From: Gracilariopsis chorda
Taxonomy: Eukaryota; Rhodophyta; Florideophyceae; Gracilariales; Gracilariaceae
Length of the DNA stretch: 64,000 nucleotides
NCBI GenBank assembly: GCA_003194525.1
Contig: NBIV01000101.1
Span: forward strand, 1-64,000
Reading direction: 5' to 3'
Shown: piece by piece, positions 31,193 to 42,062 of the stretch
How the letters are laid out: each line of letters opens with the position of its first letter
Position numbering within the stretch: position 1 is the stretch's first letter
Notes under the pieces: model-generated
The model's input: only the letters and a program-made list of their open reading frames with translations
The model's database searches: none
What the model was told of the DNA's origin: nothing
Made by a program: the position numbers and the translations under genes

Positions 31193-32039
31193 AGATCTTG
31201 AACCATAGCCCCCTTCCAGGGAGCCCAGTTCTACAACAGCTCATCATGCTAACTCCTTAAGCATTCACATAGAACTTTATCTCAAAGCGATGCAGACATA
31301 GGTAGCGAAGACGATATGGCTTATGGCGACTCCAGTGGTGCTTAGGACTTCTATCCATTCTCTTGCGTGTTAAGTAGCAAGAAATGCCCTAAGAGGGGAG
31401 GCGTCCTTGATTGCCGTTCTTCTCGAGGAGGAGTGCATGAACCCAAACGCGAGCATTGGAAGCAACAACCTTCGGTTCCACAGGAAGAACTTAGACTGGG
31501 TTCAATGCTACCGAACACGCCACGGCAAGCACCAATCTCAAGAGACGGTATCGAGAAAGGTAGCGTAACCGATGTAAAATGCTCGCATGGACTGCTGGAT
31601 AACGTTTTAAACGTTGACAGTGGCGATTTTAGCATTAGTTCTTTTGAAGCTGCCCCCCTGCTGCTTCTACAGACTACTCAACACAATCAGTGGTTGCCAG
31701 ACGCAAGCGTGCACCCCACAATAACCTGAGTGGTGAACAAGGGTCAAAAATGAGGTCCGAGAGTGAAACACTTACCTCGAACATAGCCTATGCGAAGCGG
31801 GTTTCAGATGAGCAATCCGTTGAAGAATATGATGCTTTCCTTACTGATCGATTCTCAGATGACGAAAAAGAGGTCCGTCATGCTTCCTAGAAGATTCTGA
31901 TTGGGACATCCTGAATAAATAAGAATCAGAAACAAGAGAGAAGGATGGCCTTTGAGAGAAGGATGAACAGTACTGGACAGAAGACGCTGATGAAGAACTG
32001 GGAACGTAATCCTTCGATAACACGATACCGAACGAGAGA

Positions 32040-32998
32040 ATTGAGGAGTATTTTAAAGCAGCTGTCTTACCCTATCTGGAAACCCTTCCTATCGATGCTC
32101 CTGGTGTTACGGTTCTGAAGGACGTTCAATTCATCCCGGACTGCTTCGGGGGCAGCTTATTCGTGACGACTTCTACATACGTTGGAGAACGAAAAAGACC
32201 TCCGGATAAGACAAAGTCATCGAAGAGTCATGATGCTGAACGTGGGAATAAGAGGGTGTTGAAGAGGGGAATCTTGAAGTGCAATCAATACAATAACAAG
32301 ATGAGGCGATGCCTCTACTCGATAACGATTAAGACGGAGGATTCTGGGCAGGAGGAAGATGGTGGACTGATCTAAGTGGCTATTTTAAATGGGCGTAGAC
32401 ATGGACATGGCCCCTGTGGGAGTTTTGTTATTATACATCTCCAGCCGCAAATGCGTTCTGAAGTGATTTATATGACGAGCGATTTTCATATGGGCTTTAA
32501 AGATACAATTCGATACCTGGAAGACAAGTACAATCAAAAAGAAATCCGGTATCGGCTAGGAAGAAGTTGAGGTATGTTTCCTTCACAAGCAGTCCCCGCG
32601 ATATGGAATATGTAAGTTTGTGTGACCTGTCATTTTCGTTGAGCAAGAAAGATGCAGGGAATAAAGAACTCTTTGCTGTGGATGATTCATGTATGATGAA
32701 GTACGCTTGTTGGTCGTTTCGAGAGTGGATGGAAGACTACCAGAGGTTTGGCATTGTCCCGGGGGTATCTATTGATTACAAAGCCATAGCCAATAGATAG
32801 GCTTCCCTCTAGTCCCATTTTATGGAAAAGCCATTGATGGTCATTTGTTGACTTTTTTCATGGGATGTATGTGCTCCGAGACAGAGGAAGACATCGTACG
32901 AATTCTTTCCTACTTCAAGTCTATAGTCGCCGTTTCACCGGCGATGGTAGTGATGGACCAGAACACTGCGTGTATAAATGCAGCTGAGAAGGTTTTCA
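32040..32998 (+). pseudogene. MULE transposase remnant, zinc-finger and DDE part
   Basis: Encodes a C...C...H.H arrangement (CNQYNNKMRRC...HGHG, about 32280-32415) like the WRKY/GCM1-type finger of FAR1/MULE proteins. A MULE core follows, in which LTFFMGCMCSETEEDIVRIL and MVVMDQNTACINAAEKVF (ending at 32997) match the region around the second catalytic Asp of the family. There is an in-frame stop between 32375 and 32376 and further frame changes downstream to 32845. The frame is then cut by the Ty3 element inserted at 32999 and continues from 42867. Confidence 0.65.
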
Positions 32999-33802
32999 TG
33001 TGGTGCAATGCCCCAAAGGGGAAAAACACCGAAAGAAGTTCGGGATCTTCGTCTCACGAGGTGAACCCAGTTGGGTAGAGCCCTCCCAGAGGTGTCACGG
33101 CGAAGCCGGTTTGTAAGACCAGGGACACCTGTCGCGACTCGCGCAGGGAGGTGAAGGCGAAGAATCGGTATCCGCGTGAGCGTGGTGTGATCCTCAGTAG
33201 AGGTATGTTTCCACGTAAGTGGGGGTGTGTGAGCAGATGCGCACACGAGGGCCGCGGATAGCGGGAGGTGCTACCCTAAAAAGGAGAAAAAGAAGGGCGA
33301 AGTGAGTCGCGAGAGCGACGGGGACGAACGGCGATGCCGGTAACAATATCCCTATACAGCGCGAAACACCAATGCAATTGGAACAATTATACTCCCAGTG
33401 ATGGGTCCCTTTAGATGTGCAAGGGGGTTAGATGTCCCGTGGTTTACGGCGTTTCCCTCCAAGGAGGAGTAGAGTACGCGCGCAAGCGGTAACAACTAGA
33501 GCCAATTCCCCAGGTTGGGGTCCCTTGTTGGGGAAGGTTTACTGGTGTGACGGCAGTGCGCCGTCGCACTAAGTACTAGCTTCCCAGAAATGGGTGTGAA
33601 AATAATAAATAATATTAACTAAAATACTCCACATTTCGTGGCAACATCCACTACTGTGGCCAACCGCCAATTGACCCAAAACCGTGTCCCACGTGTCCAT
33701 ATCCACCATAGTGGGGCGTAGTTCATATACACACTACACAACCGATAATATCGGGAAAGCGTTCAAGTACCAAGAATCCCTCCCTGAGGGCGTTGCACTA
33801 CA
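32999..33802 (-). repeat. 3' LTR of Ty3 element 2
   Basis: 804 bases, read on plus as TGTGGTGCAA...TTGCACTACA. About 98% identical to the copy at 42063-42866. Termini form a 10-bp near-perfect inverted repeat. Confidence 0.95.
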
Positions 33803-33816
33803 TATCCCCCCCCTAA
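33803..33816 (-). other. polypurine tract of Ty3 element 2
   Basis: On the minus strand TTAGGGGGGGGATA directly abuts the 3' LTR start TGTAGTGCAA. This is the usual place for the plus-strand primer. Confidence 0.75.
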
Positions 33817-34059
33817 GACGGGAAAACGACCGCGGACGCGGAGGGTTCCCAGACGTAAATGGGTGATAAAAGCGCGTACGCTGTCTCCGGTTCTTCTTTC
33901 CTGGCATAGCCGGCTATTGTAGTATAGTGTTGTGGGGAGCTAGCTGCTCCCTTGAATAAACTTTCCCGTTTTGAACGGTGATTCTCGTTTGAGTTCCCCG
34001 TCTTCGACGGACCCAGCCTTGTTATCATTTCCTATCGCCCTCCGTTCGCGCGGCAACGT

Positions 34060-34290
34060 TAACCAACTTGGGCATTTACCAGCGTGGCTGGAGCTGCAGT
34101 TCCCGTTTGACGGTGGTATCGCACGACCTGCGACCGTGGGAGGTGTTCGATTGGCTCCCACGTATCCCCACTGGGGTCCTACCCGTACCAGCGGACGCGG
34201 TATTGTAGAATACCATCCTGGTCCCAGGTGTGTCCGACAAGTCGGTCTACTACAAACTCTCGTTCGTAGACCTGCCGGCCGTGCCGGGTG
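34060..34290 (-). other. chromodomain-like region at the pol 3' end of Ty3 element 2
   Basis: Minus-strand peptide motifs YEREFVVDRLVGH...LQYRVRWYG and DTWEPIEHLP are those of a chromodomain, which in chromoviruses lies after integrase and directs integration. It sits about 1.4 kb past the integrase core, separated by a long disordered Pro/Ser/Thr-rich tail. Confidence 0.7.
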
Positions 34291-35025
34291 GTGGTTGTAC
34301 TTCCTTGCGGGGGCTGCCCGCTGTGCGGTATAATGTCCCTTAGCAGGGTGTGCGGCGATAACTCCGGCGTTGCCGTGCGCTGTGATAGCGGCCGCTGCTC
34401 ATGCTGGAAGGTATCCCTCAAGAGGGTGTGTGGTGCCACGGTTTTCACCGGCAAGTCATTCCCCATTGGGGCAGAATCATTTCCGCTTTCGCGGTATTGC
34501 GGGCGAACCGCCAGTCGGCGGAGGACTTGGGCTCCGCCTTCGCGGTTGAGCTCACAAACCGCGAGTTGGCGGGAAGATGACCGCTCCTGCGGAATCGGCG
34601 TTTCCACAATCCCCTGGGGGGTCCCGTGCGACACGGTGATTGGGTTGCAAACCGCCTCCCTGCCAGGCGCACGAGTGCTCTGCACCATACGTTCCGGCGA
34701 TGCCGTGGTGTCCCCGGCTACTGACGGGTTGCCTGGGGCTAACTCCGGTACACCAGTATTTTGGTCAAAATTCCCCTTGGGGGGTGCCGGGCAGGTGCCG
34801 ATGATACCCTTTTCAGGGGAATTGCCGCTAAGCGCGGTGCACCATCTCCATGAGGAGGAGCAGCGTCCGGTACGACCGGTTTCGAGCGTGCGATGGCGCG
34901 CGTTTTTCCCGAGTTCCTCGGTTCTTCGCCGCAGCGATGCGGGGGTTGGCGCAAATTATTCCCCGTAGCGGGGTCTTCGATTCCGTCAACGACGGGAGGC
35001 GTTTCCGGTGCTTGCGAGCCAGGGC

Positions 35026-38000
35026 TTAAAGCTTCAACTGCGGCTTGGCTGCCTTTTTCCCCAAGAGGGGTATGGGTATTCCCTGTGAGGCCGGCGTATC
35101 TGGGCGCCCCTTCTCCGCAAGGCGCGGGTCTGATCGACCTGATTGAACCGCTTCCGTGGGGACTTCCGCCAACGGCGGCTTCAAGGCATCGCCCTGCTCA
35201 GGGGATTGGGGGCAATCGTCACCATACTCCCTTATCGGGGATCCTTCCCTGACAGGGGTGTGCGGTAGTTGCGCTTCAACTTCCCGTGTAACACGGTATG
35301 TTTTCCGCGTTTGTGGCGATTCCTCCGGGGATGGATTGGGCGATTGCCTTTCCGCTGCTGCGGTATTGGAGTGAGGCTTCTCGTTTTCCCGTGACAAACG
35401 GTGTATTTGCCGCTTTAGCGGGGCCTGCGCGTCTGGTTCCTGTTGCACAGCACTGCCCGGGAACGGGGGATTAGTGTCGCGTGACATACTCCGTGCTCCA
35501 CGGTCAGTGTTCCTTATGTTAAGGTGTGTTTCCCGTTGCGACGGCGATATTGTTCCTCGAAGACGAGTGTTCTCCTCCCCCTCCTTAGACGGAGCGGCGG
35601 GATAAGGGATACCATTCCCCGCCTGGCGGGTATAGATGCGCGCCAGTGGGGCAGACGTGGTAGGGGCGGGCGCTGAGGGGCCTGAATTACCCGGCTGAGC
35701 CGGTGAGTCCGACAGAGTCGGTAGGTCTGAGAGTCCCCGGCTGGGGTTTGGTAGTACCGTAGGTCTACTACTCCCGGATGGTTCCGGTATTGCAGAGTCC
35801 GTTGAAACGGGGTTGCCTGGATCCAGGACTACCTCTGACGAGGGAGGAGGGGCAAGGACAACACGATCACGGGAAATCTGTTCGTGCGTGTCGCCCATCT
35901 CTACCACGACAGTGTCGGTGTTAACAGAGATGACCTTGAAGGGTCCATCCGCCACAGGCGAGAGTTTGTGACGCTTCTCCCGTTCTGGGTTGTAGTACTC
36001 CTTCCTGATGAAGACGTAGTTATTTGCCCGAATCGGGGGGGTCTTTCCTCGCAAGCGAGCGTCAAAATTCCGCTTGTAAGCGGCTTGGGCCCGTGCCATA
36101 GACTTCCGCGCAGCAAGGACCAGCTTGGAAAGCCATTGCTTCCATTGCTGCTGGTAGATACCCACAGATGAGAAATTGTCCAAGGTAGCTTGGGGTTCCA
36201 GCGCCACAGGCGGGGGTGTTCTAGATAGAACCAACTCGAATGGCGAAACTCCGGTAGTCCGGTGTACCTGCGTATTGTACGCGTAGGTTACCGCATCAGC
36301 GTAGAGATCCCAATTCGTTGGGTGGTCAGCGACGTAGGAACGTAACGCCGCGAGTAACGTCCGGTTAAACCGTTCAACTTGCCCATTACACTGGGGGTGG
36401 TAGGTAGTCGTGAACAAGTTCTTGACATCCAGGATGCGACAAACATCCTGGAAGAACTTGCTCACGAACTGCCTCCCGTTGTCGGAGAGCCCCTCCACAG
36501 GGGGACCGTAGACAAAAATCCAGTGCGTCACCAGAGCCTGGGCCACCGTGAGAGCGGTTATCCTCCGAAGAGGGACAGTCCGTACCAGCTTAGAAAAGCG
36601 GTCGGTGATGACAATTAGAAACTTGTTTCCACGTTTTGTGGTGAGTAGTGGTCCGAGAAGATCAATTGCGATAAACTCGAGTGGCGCCCTTGCGGGGAAT
36701 AGTTTCATCTTCTTCGCATTTTTGCGAAGTGTGACGCGATTCTTCGCGCATTCGCTACAAAACCGCACAGTTGCGTAGCAATCCACCGCCATTGCGGGCC
36801 AATAGAAATCCCTTCGCAGGGTTAGGTAGAGTTTCCTCCCACCTGGGTGACCTCCAATGGGGGCGTAGTGTGATAGATGTAACACCCGCGATTGCAGGGA
36901 ATGTGGTACCACAATCTGTGGGCGGGCTTCGAACTTTCTTACGAGGTAGCCTTTGTCGTTTACCCCGAAAGGGAGATCTTCACCACCGTTGATACGGGCA
37001 CGAATTCTCGTACAGAATGGGTTGCCAAATTGTTCTCGGATCATTTCTTCCGGTGATACCGGTACAAAGTTTCCCGGTAACGGGTTCTCAGATTTATCTC
37101 GCGATGCGAGTAGTTCGTCAAAATCAGCATCCTCGTCCCAGGTTTCTGGCCTAGCCTCGACGGCATGTTCCGGATCATCCGGGTCTATAGCCATGAAGCA
37201 TGGGACTTCATCATCCTCCGTTGGGAGTTCTTCCCCACTTGTGGGTAACGGCGACAAAGCGTCGGCCTGGGTGTTCTGCGCACCCTTTTTATAAATGACT
37301 TGAAAGTCATATTCCGCGAGGCGGAGTCTCCAGCGCATGAGGCGTCCCGACGGGTCGGAGATATTCATCAACCACCTCAATGAGGATTGATCCGTGTACA
37401 CGGTGAAGTGAATTCCCATAAGGTAGGGGCGCAGAGTGGTCATCGCCCATACGACGGCGAGGCACTCTTTCTCCGATACGGAGTAGTTCCGCTCATGAAC
37501 ATTGAGCGAGCGCGACCAATAACCAATTGGATGTCGTTCCCCCTCGGGGTTGGTTTGAAAAAGAGCACACCCGAGTTGGTAGTCGCTCGAGTCCGTATCT
37601 ACGGAGTATGGCAACCCAAGTTTTGGGAGATGTAGGATTGGTGCTGATGTGACAGCCTCCTTTAAGGAGTTAAAAGCTTCCGATTGCTCGGGCGTAAATG
37701 TTCCCAGTTTTGGGGGGTTCCCCTTTCGCAACAACGCGTTCAGGGGCGCCGCGGTATCCGAAGAGTTCGGGATAAACCGTCGATAGACGTTGACCAGCCT
37801 CAAAAAGGAGCGCAGTTCCGTTTGAGTACGGGGTTCTTTCGCCTCAACGAGGGATTTGACTCGAGCTTTCTCGATCGCTAACCGTCCAGGACGGATAATG
37901 TGACCCAGATACTTCACATTATCTGTGAAAAACTCGCATTTACTCAACTTGAGGGTAATTCCCGCATCGCGGAGTACGGTCAGCACGTCTCGGACGTGAG

Positions 38001-39765
38001 TGAGATGGTCGTCCAACGAGTTGGAGAAGATGATAATATCATCAAGGTAGACCAGACAGCTCCGCCACTTAAAGCGGTCGAGTAGAATATCTACTGCATG
38101 CTGAAAGGTGGCGGGGGCGTTGGTTAACCCAAATGGCATCCGCTTGAAGCGGTACGTTCCTGCATGGCAGGTGAATGCGGTTTTGTCACGATCCTCCTGT
38201 CTGACAGGTACTTGCCAATATCCCCAATTGGCATCAAGGGCCGTGAACACGGTGGCGTCTCCAAGGGAGTCAATGCACTCGTCCATACGAGGGATGGGGT
38301 ACGTGTCCCTAACAGTCACGGCATTGAGCCGGCGGTAGTCGACACAGAACCTCCAGGTTCCGTCGGCCTTTAAAGCCAGTACAACTGGGTATGCCCAGGG
38401 TGATTGAGCGGGCTCAATCACACCTGCGCGGAGCATCTTGTCCACTTGGGACTGCTCCTCTTCCCGAGCTTTCGGACCTGCCCTGTAAGGGGGTTGTGCA
38501 ACCGGTCGCGCACCGGGGATTAAATCGATCCGGTGTTCCGTTGCATTAATCTCGCCAAGCGAGCCATCCCACATTGTGGTGAATTCCCGTAACATAGTAC
38601 GGAGTTTGTCGCGGTGTGACTGTTGCACGTGGCTGACGTCCAGCGCTTCAAGTGCTTTTTCCGGATCAATCCGGTCGTTGCTCGATAGAGCATTGTCCTG
38701 TGGAACAGGTGCGGTTCGCAAATCCGAGTTACTCGGTATGTTCGACGCTGAAGTAGCGGTTTCCTCCCCCTCCTTAGACTTGACGTCTTCGGACGGCGGG
38801 GCGAACTCCTCAGAAGAGGTGGTAACTCCGAGTACATCGGCGGCTGTCATCTTTGTTGGCAGCATTCCCATAGGATGGGGGGTTACACTCCCAATTACTT
38901 GGTGTTTGACCAGATACTGGGGGTGTTTGCCAAGGTTGGCAACCAATATCCGGAAAGGGACATCCGGGGAAATGGAGACAATTCCATTAGCCAGCGCCAG
39001 CTGGGATTTCTCGTACAACGAGGCGAGGGGTTGTATAACCCGAAGACCGTGTTGACGGGAATTTACCTGCACCCAGACTTGGGACTCAGCCGGTATAGAA
39101 ACCGAGGCAGCGACGCGGAGCTTGGTGGACTCGCGAGACGCGGGCAGTGGTTCCTGTGCAGCAGGGAGCGGAACTTGTTTCCGAGAGGACCGCTTTAGCG
39201 CGCGGCGAACAATCGGAACCGACGATCCGTCGTCAAGTTCTACACGCCTGAGGCAGGGCCTGATTGCTTCGACAAATCTGTCGCAGTAATCACATCCCAG
39301 TATCACTGGTGCTGCCAATGAACGGCAAATGATGAAGTCCAACTTCACCACAGAGGTACCAAGTCTCACGACGAGGTCCACTGTCCCCACCGTTTGTAAC
39401 GGATTGTTGTTCGCATCCGAAATGTCGGGGACCGCGTCAGAGCGGATACGCGACCACACAAGCGGGGGTAACAATGATTCCACAACAAAGTTGGGGCCTG
39501 CACCTGTATCCAGGACGGTGAGAAACTTCACCATAAACTGAAGATCAAGTCTAAGGTCGGCATAGACCTTATAATTGCGTTTGGCCAAGACCAAGACTCT
39601 ACCGGGAGTCCGGGGATTTTTACTCCGTATCCACGGGCGACGCAACACACCGAGGTGCGCAGAGTCCGCGTCAGCGATGTCTTTCCTCGAGAGGACTTTC
39701 ACCGGGGTGCGAGGCGAGGACGCCTCGGGCGCCAACAGCCTCGTTCTTGAGGACGCCTCTCCCAA
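35026..39765 (-). CDS. pol of Ty3 element 2 (PR-RT-RH-IN, long open frame)
   Basis: Part of a nearly whole LTR retroelement. Seen in order in a 1579-codon open stretch are an aspartic protease (VLDTGAGPNF); RT (FCVDYRRLNAVTVRDTYPIPRMDE, then YLDDIIIFS); RNase H (VDTDSSDYQLGCALFQ, YTDQSSL); and integrase with the HHCC zinc module (LSHYAPIGGHPGG...CSECAK) and DDE core (IAIDLLGP, SDNGRQF, HPQCNGQVERFN). A GPY/F-like C-terminal stretch and a ~300-residue disordered tail follow. Protein order and motifs are standard for Metaviridae. Gag and pol lie in different frames; frameshift expression is common in this family. The open stretch is not preceded by an ATG of its own, which fits expression as a gag-pol fusion. 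Confidence 0.88.
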   Translation of the reverse strand: MGEASSRTRLLAPEASSPRTPVKVLSRKDIADADSAHLGVLRRPWIRSKNPRTPGRVLVLAKRNYKVYADLRLDLQFMVKFLTVLDTGAGPNFVVESLLPPLVWSRIRSDAVPDISDANNNPLQTVGTVDLVVRLGTSVVKLDFIICRSLAAPVILGCDYCDRFVEAIRPCLRRVELDDGSSVPIVRRALKRSSRKQVPLPAAQEPLPASRESTKLRVAASVSIPAESQVWVQVNSRQHGLRVIQPLASLYEKSQLALANGIVSISPDVPFRILVANLGKHPQYLVKHQVIGSVTPHPMGMLPTKMTAADVLGVTTSSEEFAPPSEDVKSKEGEETATSASNIPSNSDLRTAPVPQDNALSSNDRIDPEKALEALDVSHVQQSHRDKLRTMLREFTTMWDGSLGEINATEHRIDLIPGARPVAQPPYRAGPKAREEEQSQVDKMLRAGVIEPAQSPWAYPVVLALKADGTWRFCVDYRRLNAVTVRDTYPIPRMDECIDSLGDATVFTALDANWGYWQVPVRQEDRDKTAFTCHAGTYRFKRMPFGLTNAPATFQHAVDILLDRFKWRSCLVYLDDIIIFSNSLDDHLTHVRDVLTVLRDAGITLKLSKCEFFTDNVKYLGHIIRPGRLAIEKARVKSLVEAKEPRTQTELRSFLRLVNVYRRFIPNSSDTAAPLNALLRKGNPPKLGTFTPEQSEAFNSLKEAVTSAPILHLPKLGLPYSVDTDSSDYQLGCALFQTNPEGERHPIGYWSRSLNVHERNYSVSEKECLAVVWAMTTLRPYLMGIHFTVYTDQSSLRWLMNISDPSGRLMRWRLRLAEYDFQVIYKKGAQNTQADALSPLPTSGEELPTEDDEVPCFMAIDPDDPEHAVEARPETWDEDADFDELLASRDKSENPLPGNFVPVSPEEMIREQFGNPFCTRIRARINGGEDLPFGVNDKGYLVRKFEARPQIVVPHSLQSRVLHLSHYAPIGGHPGGRKLYLTLRRDFYWPAMAVDCYATVRFCSECAKNRVTLRKNAKKMKLFPARAPLEFIAIDLLGPLLTTKRGNKFLIVITDRFSKLVRTVPLRRITALTVAQALVTHWIFVYGPPVEGLSDNGRQFVSKFFQDVCRILDVKNLFTTTYHPQCNGQVERFNRTLLAALRSYVADHPTNWDLYADAVTYAYNTQVHRTTGVSPFELVLSRTPPPVALEPQATLDNFSSVGIYQQQWKQWLSKLVLAARKSMARAQAAYKRNFDARLRGKTPPIRANNYVFIRKEYYNPEREKRHKLSPVADGPFKVISVNTDTVVVEMGDTHEQISRDRVVLAPPPSSEVVLDPGNPVSTDSAIPEPSGSSRPTVLPNPSRGLSDLPTLSDSPAQPGNSGPSAPAPTTSAPLARIYTRQAGNGIPYPAAPSKEGEENTRLRGTISPSQRETHLNIRNTDRGARSMSRDTNPPFPGSAVQQEPDAQAPLKRQIHRLSRENEKPHSNTAAAERQSPNPSPEESPQTRKTYRVTREVEAQLPHTPVREGSPIREYGDDCPQSPEQGDALKPPLAEVPTEAVQSGRSDPRLAEKGRPDTPASQGIPIPLLGKKAAKPQLKL

Positions 39766-39782
39766 AGGGGAGACTTCCTCAG

Positions 39783-41957
39783 TTAGTTTCCCGCCTTCGG
39801 CGGTGGGTTGGTTTCCTCGACAACGAGTGCTTCATCCCGTTGACGGGGGTTTCTATCCGCATAAGCGGGGGTTGCAACGGATGGTTGCGTGATCTCCCGA
39901 ATCGGGGTGTATGAAGCTTGCAGCGCACGCGGGGTCTGTGGTAGGGCGTGGGAGAAGTCCGTTTTAGCACGGAGGTAGGAAGCCGTCGGGACGGACCATT
40001 TCTCCTCTGGAGTGAGTGCCTCATAATTTGCCACTACCTTGGCCATATCCTTCAGTGAACAAATACACTGAGGTGAGGTATGGCCATGGGTATAGCACAG
40101 GTGACATATGAGAGCCAACACGGCGACACGCGGATTATTATTCCGAGTATCGGAGAAGCGAACCACAGGGCGGGTTTCAGTCCATCCAGGCCGTTGATAA
40201 CGGGATTGACCGTTTGAAAACGGGAGTCGTTGGGGTTGAACCCGACTGTTACCACCGTATAGAACGGGGTCGTCCGTTCCCGTATCACGGGTCATCTCCG
40301 TCGTTGACGGTAAATCACTGGTGGGTATCGACACACCATCCCCCTGCACTAAATGCACGGTATCAAATCCCTGTCCAGGGTTCCCATCCGCGGTGAGCGG
40401 GAGAGAGGAAGCTTCGCTTTCCAGCAACAACGCCTTGGCGGATTTACACCGATTGTTCGGAGTTCTTGCACGAAGTGCATCCCCTTCCGCTCGAGCGTGT
40501 TGGACCAGCTCGAGGTAGGTGATCCTCCGCTTGTCCTCCCGATAACGGGTAACTAAACTCCGGATTGCCTTGTCAAGACCATCGATGAACATGGTACTGC
40601 GCTCCCCAGCGGGGTATACGTTACCACATCTGTGGAAAGCCTTGTTAAGGCGCACCGAGTAATCGGTCTCGGTCTCTCCAGCACGCTGGCGTGTATCTCG
40701 CAAAGCGAGGATAGCCTGCTGAATAGCGGTGTCGGTGGCGTAGGAGCACAGAAGATACTGCACAGCCTCCGGCCAGCAAGTAACTCCTCCCTCGGAGGCG
40801 CGAGAAGATCCTCTGACAAAGGTGTATTGGTCCTCCGCCACTCCCCGTAAGAAATACGGTAAAGCCAAATAGGCTTGTCTTTCATTCATACCGAGGATAT
40901 CGGCCTCCGCTACAAAGCGGGATAGGAAATCCAGTACTAGGACTGGGTCCTCTCCAGTAAAATACTGGTTGCGGAGCGAGAGCTGCATTCGCTTAATGCA
41001 TTCTCGCACCTTTCCAGTACCACGGGGCGTACGTCCAAGTGACGAATCTTCGAGCCGGTAGTACCGGTATGATAAAAGCTTCCGGTAATCCAGGTTTGTC
41101 GGTTTCAATTCCCGGAGACCGGGGTGTCTTCTCCCCTTCTGGCGGGTTCGGACCACACCTTCAGTGGCCGATGTCCGCTTCGAGCGGGAGGAGTAGCCTC
41201 GCTTCTCGTCCTCCGAGTCGGAGTCCGAGGAGCTCGAGCTAACCGAATGGTTTCGGGATGAGTCCGACGATTTCGAAGAATCGGAGTCCGAATATTTTCG
41301 GTGGTGTTTCCGTCGATGACGGCGTTTCTTCTTCCCAGCAAGCTGGTCTTTGTGCGATGCCTCGTTTACCGGATCACCCGGGGATGGTGTGTCCATGAGG
41401 ACGAACTGCTCCAGCGTCTCCAGGCGGGCACCAATCCGATCAAAACGGGCTTCAACTCCTTAGATGAAGGTGGCGGGTTGTCCCAAACTCTCCAACACGG
41501 AGTTGACGTCAGACCATAAAATACGGAGTTCCTCGGCGACCTCCTTTACGGGGGTTGCCGAGACCACCTCTTGGAGGGATTTTAGTTCCCCTACAAGGGC
41601 GTCATGGGCGGTCCACAGAGCACGGACCTGGGATTCCAGGGAAGTTCCCTGGGGGGTGTTATCGCCCGTTCCACGGGGGCTTAAAGCCGAGACAGCGGGA
41701 GCAGGCCGGGGTGCCTGGGGCACTGCAGCAACAGCCGGAGTCGATGCTGCATTCCCCTGCGGGGGTGATAACGAGGGCAAAAGGAGGTTCCGGGGTTCCC
41801 GGTCGGGGGTATCATTCCGCGATGAAGCGGCGCCAGCATGGCTGGAACTTGTCCGTATAGGGATACGGGGTACGAACCGATCTTCGGAAGTGTCTGCGTT
41901 GTCGCGGGAGCGACTACGCGTAACCACTGGCTCCGCGTCGGAGGGATTTCTCGACAT
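39783..41957 (-). CDS. gag region of Ty3 element 2
   Basis: Part of a nearly whole LTR retroelement. The upstream portion encodes a disordered, Ser/Arg/Pro-rich segment with a short predicted helix. The main open part (39783-41396) starts with an SR/Asp-rich stretch (KKRRHRRKHHRK, SSSSSDSDSED), then a capsid-like helical region (ETETDYSVRLNKAFHRCGNVYP). A CCHC zinc knuckle (CHLCYTHGHTSPQC) lies near the end, typical of nucleocapsid. The SR-like head is shared in style with the gag of element 1. Confidence 0.8.
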
Positions 41958-42041
41958 GATAAAATACCGTTACGACGGGAAACGATCACGGGACTACAGG
42001 TGAATGAAAACAAACCTCGTAAGAGGGAAAACAAAAACCGA

Positions 42042-42059
42042 TTCTAAGTCAGGAGACCA
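42042..42059 (-). other. primer binding site of Ty3 element 2
   Basis: On the minus strand TGGTCTCCTGACTTAGAA begins two bases after the 5' LTR. TGG is the complement of a tRNA CCA end, the usual start of a primer site. Which tRNA is used cannot be decided here. Confidence 0.6.
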
Positions 42060-42062
42060 CTT

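Noticed and set aside
38576-39055. 159-codon plus-strand frame and similar ones opposite element 2 pol
   Set aside because: Shadows of the long minus-strand pol frame.
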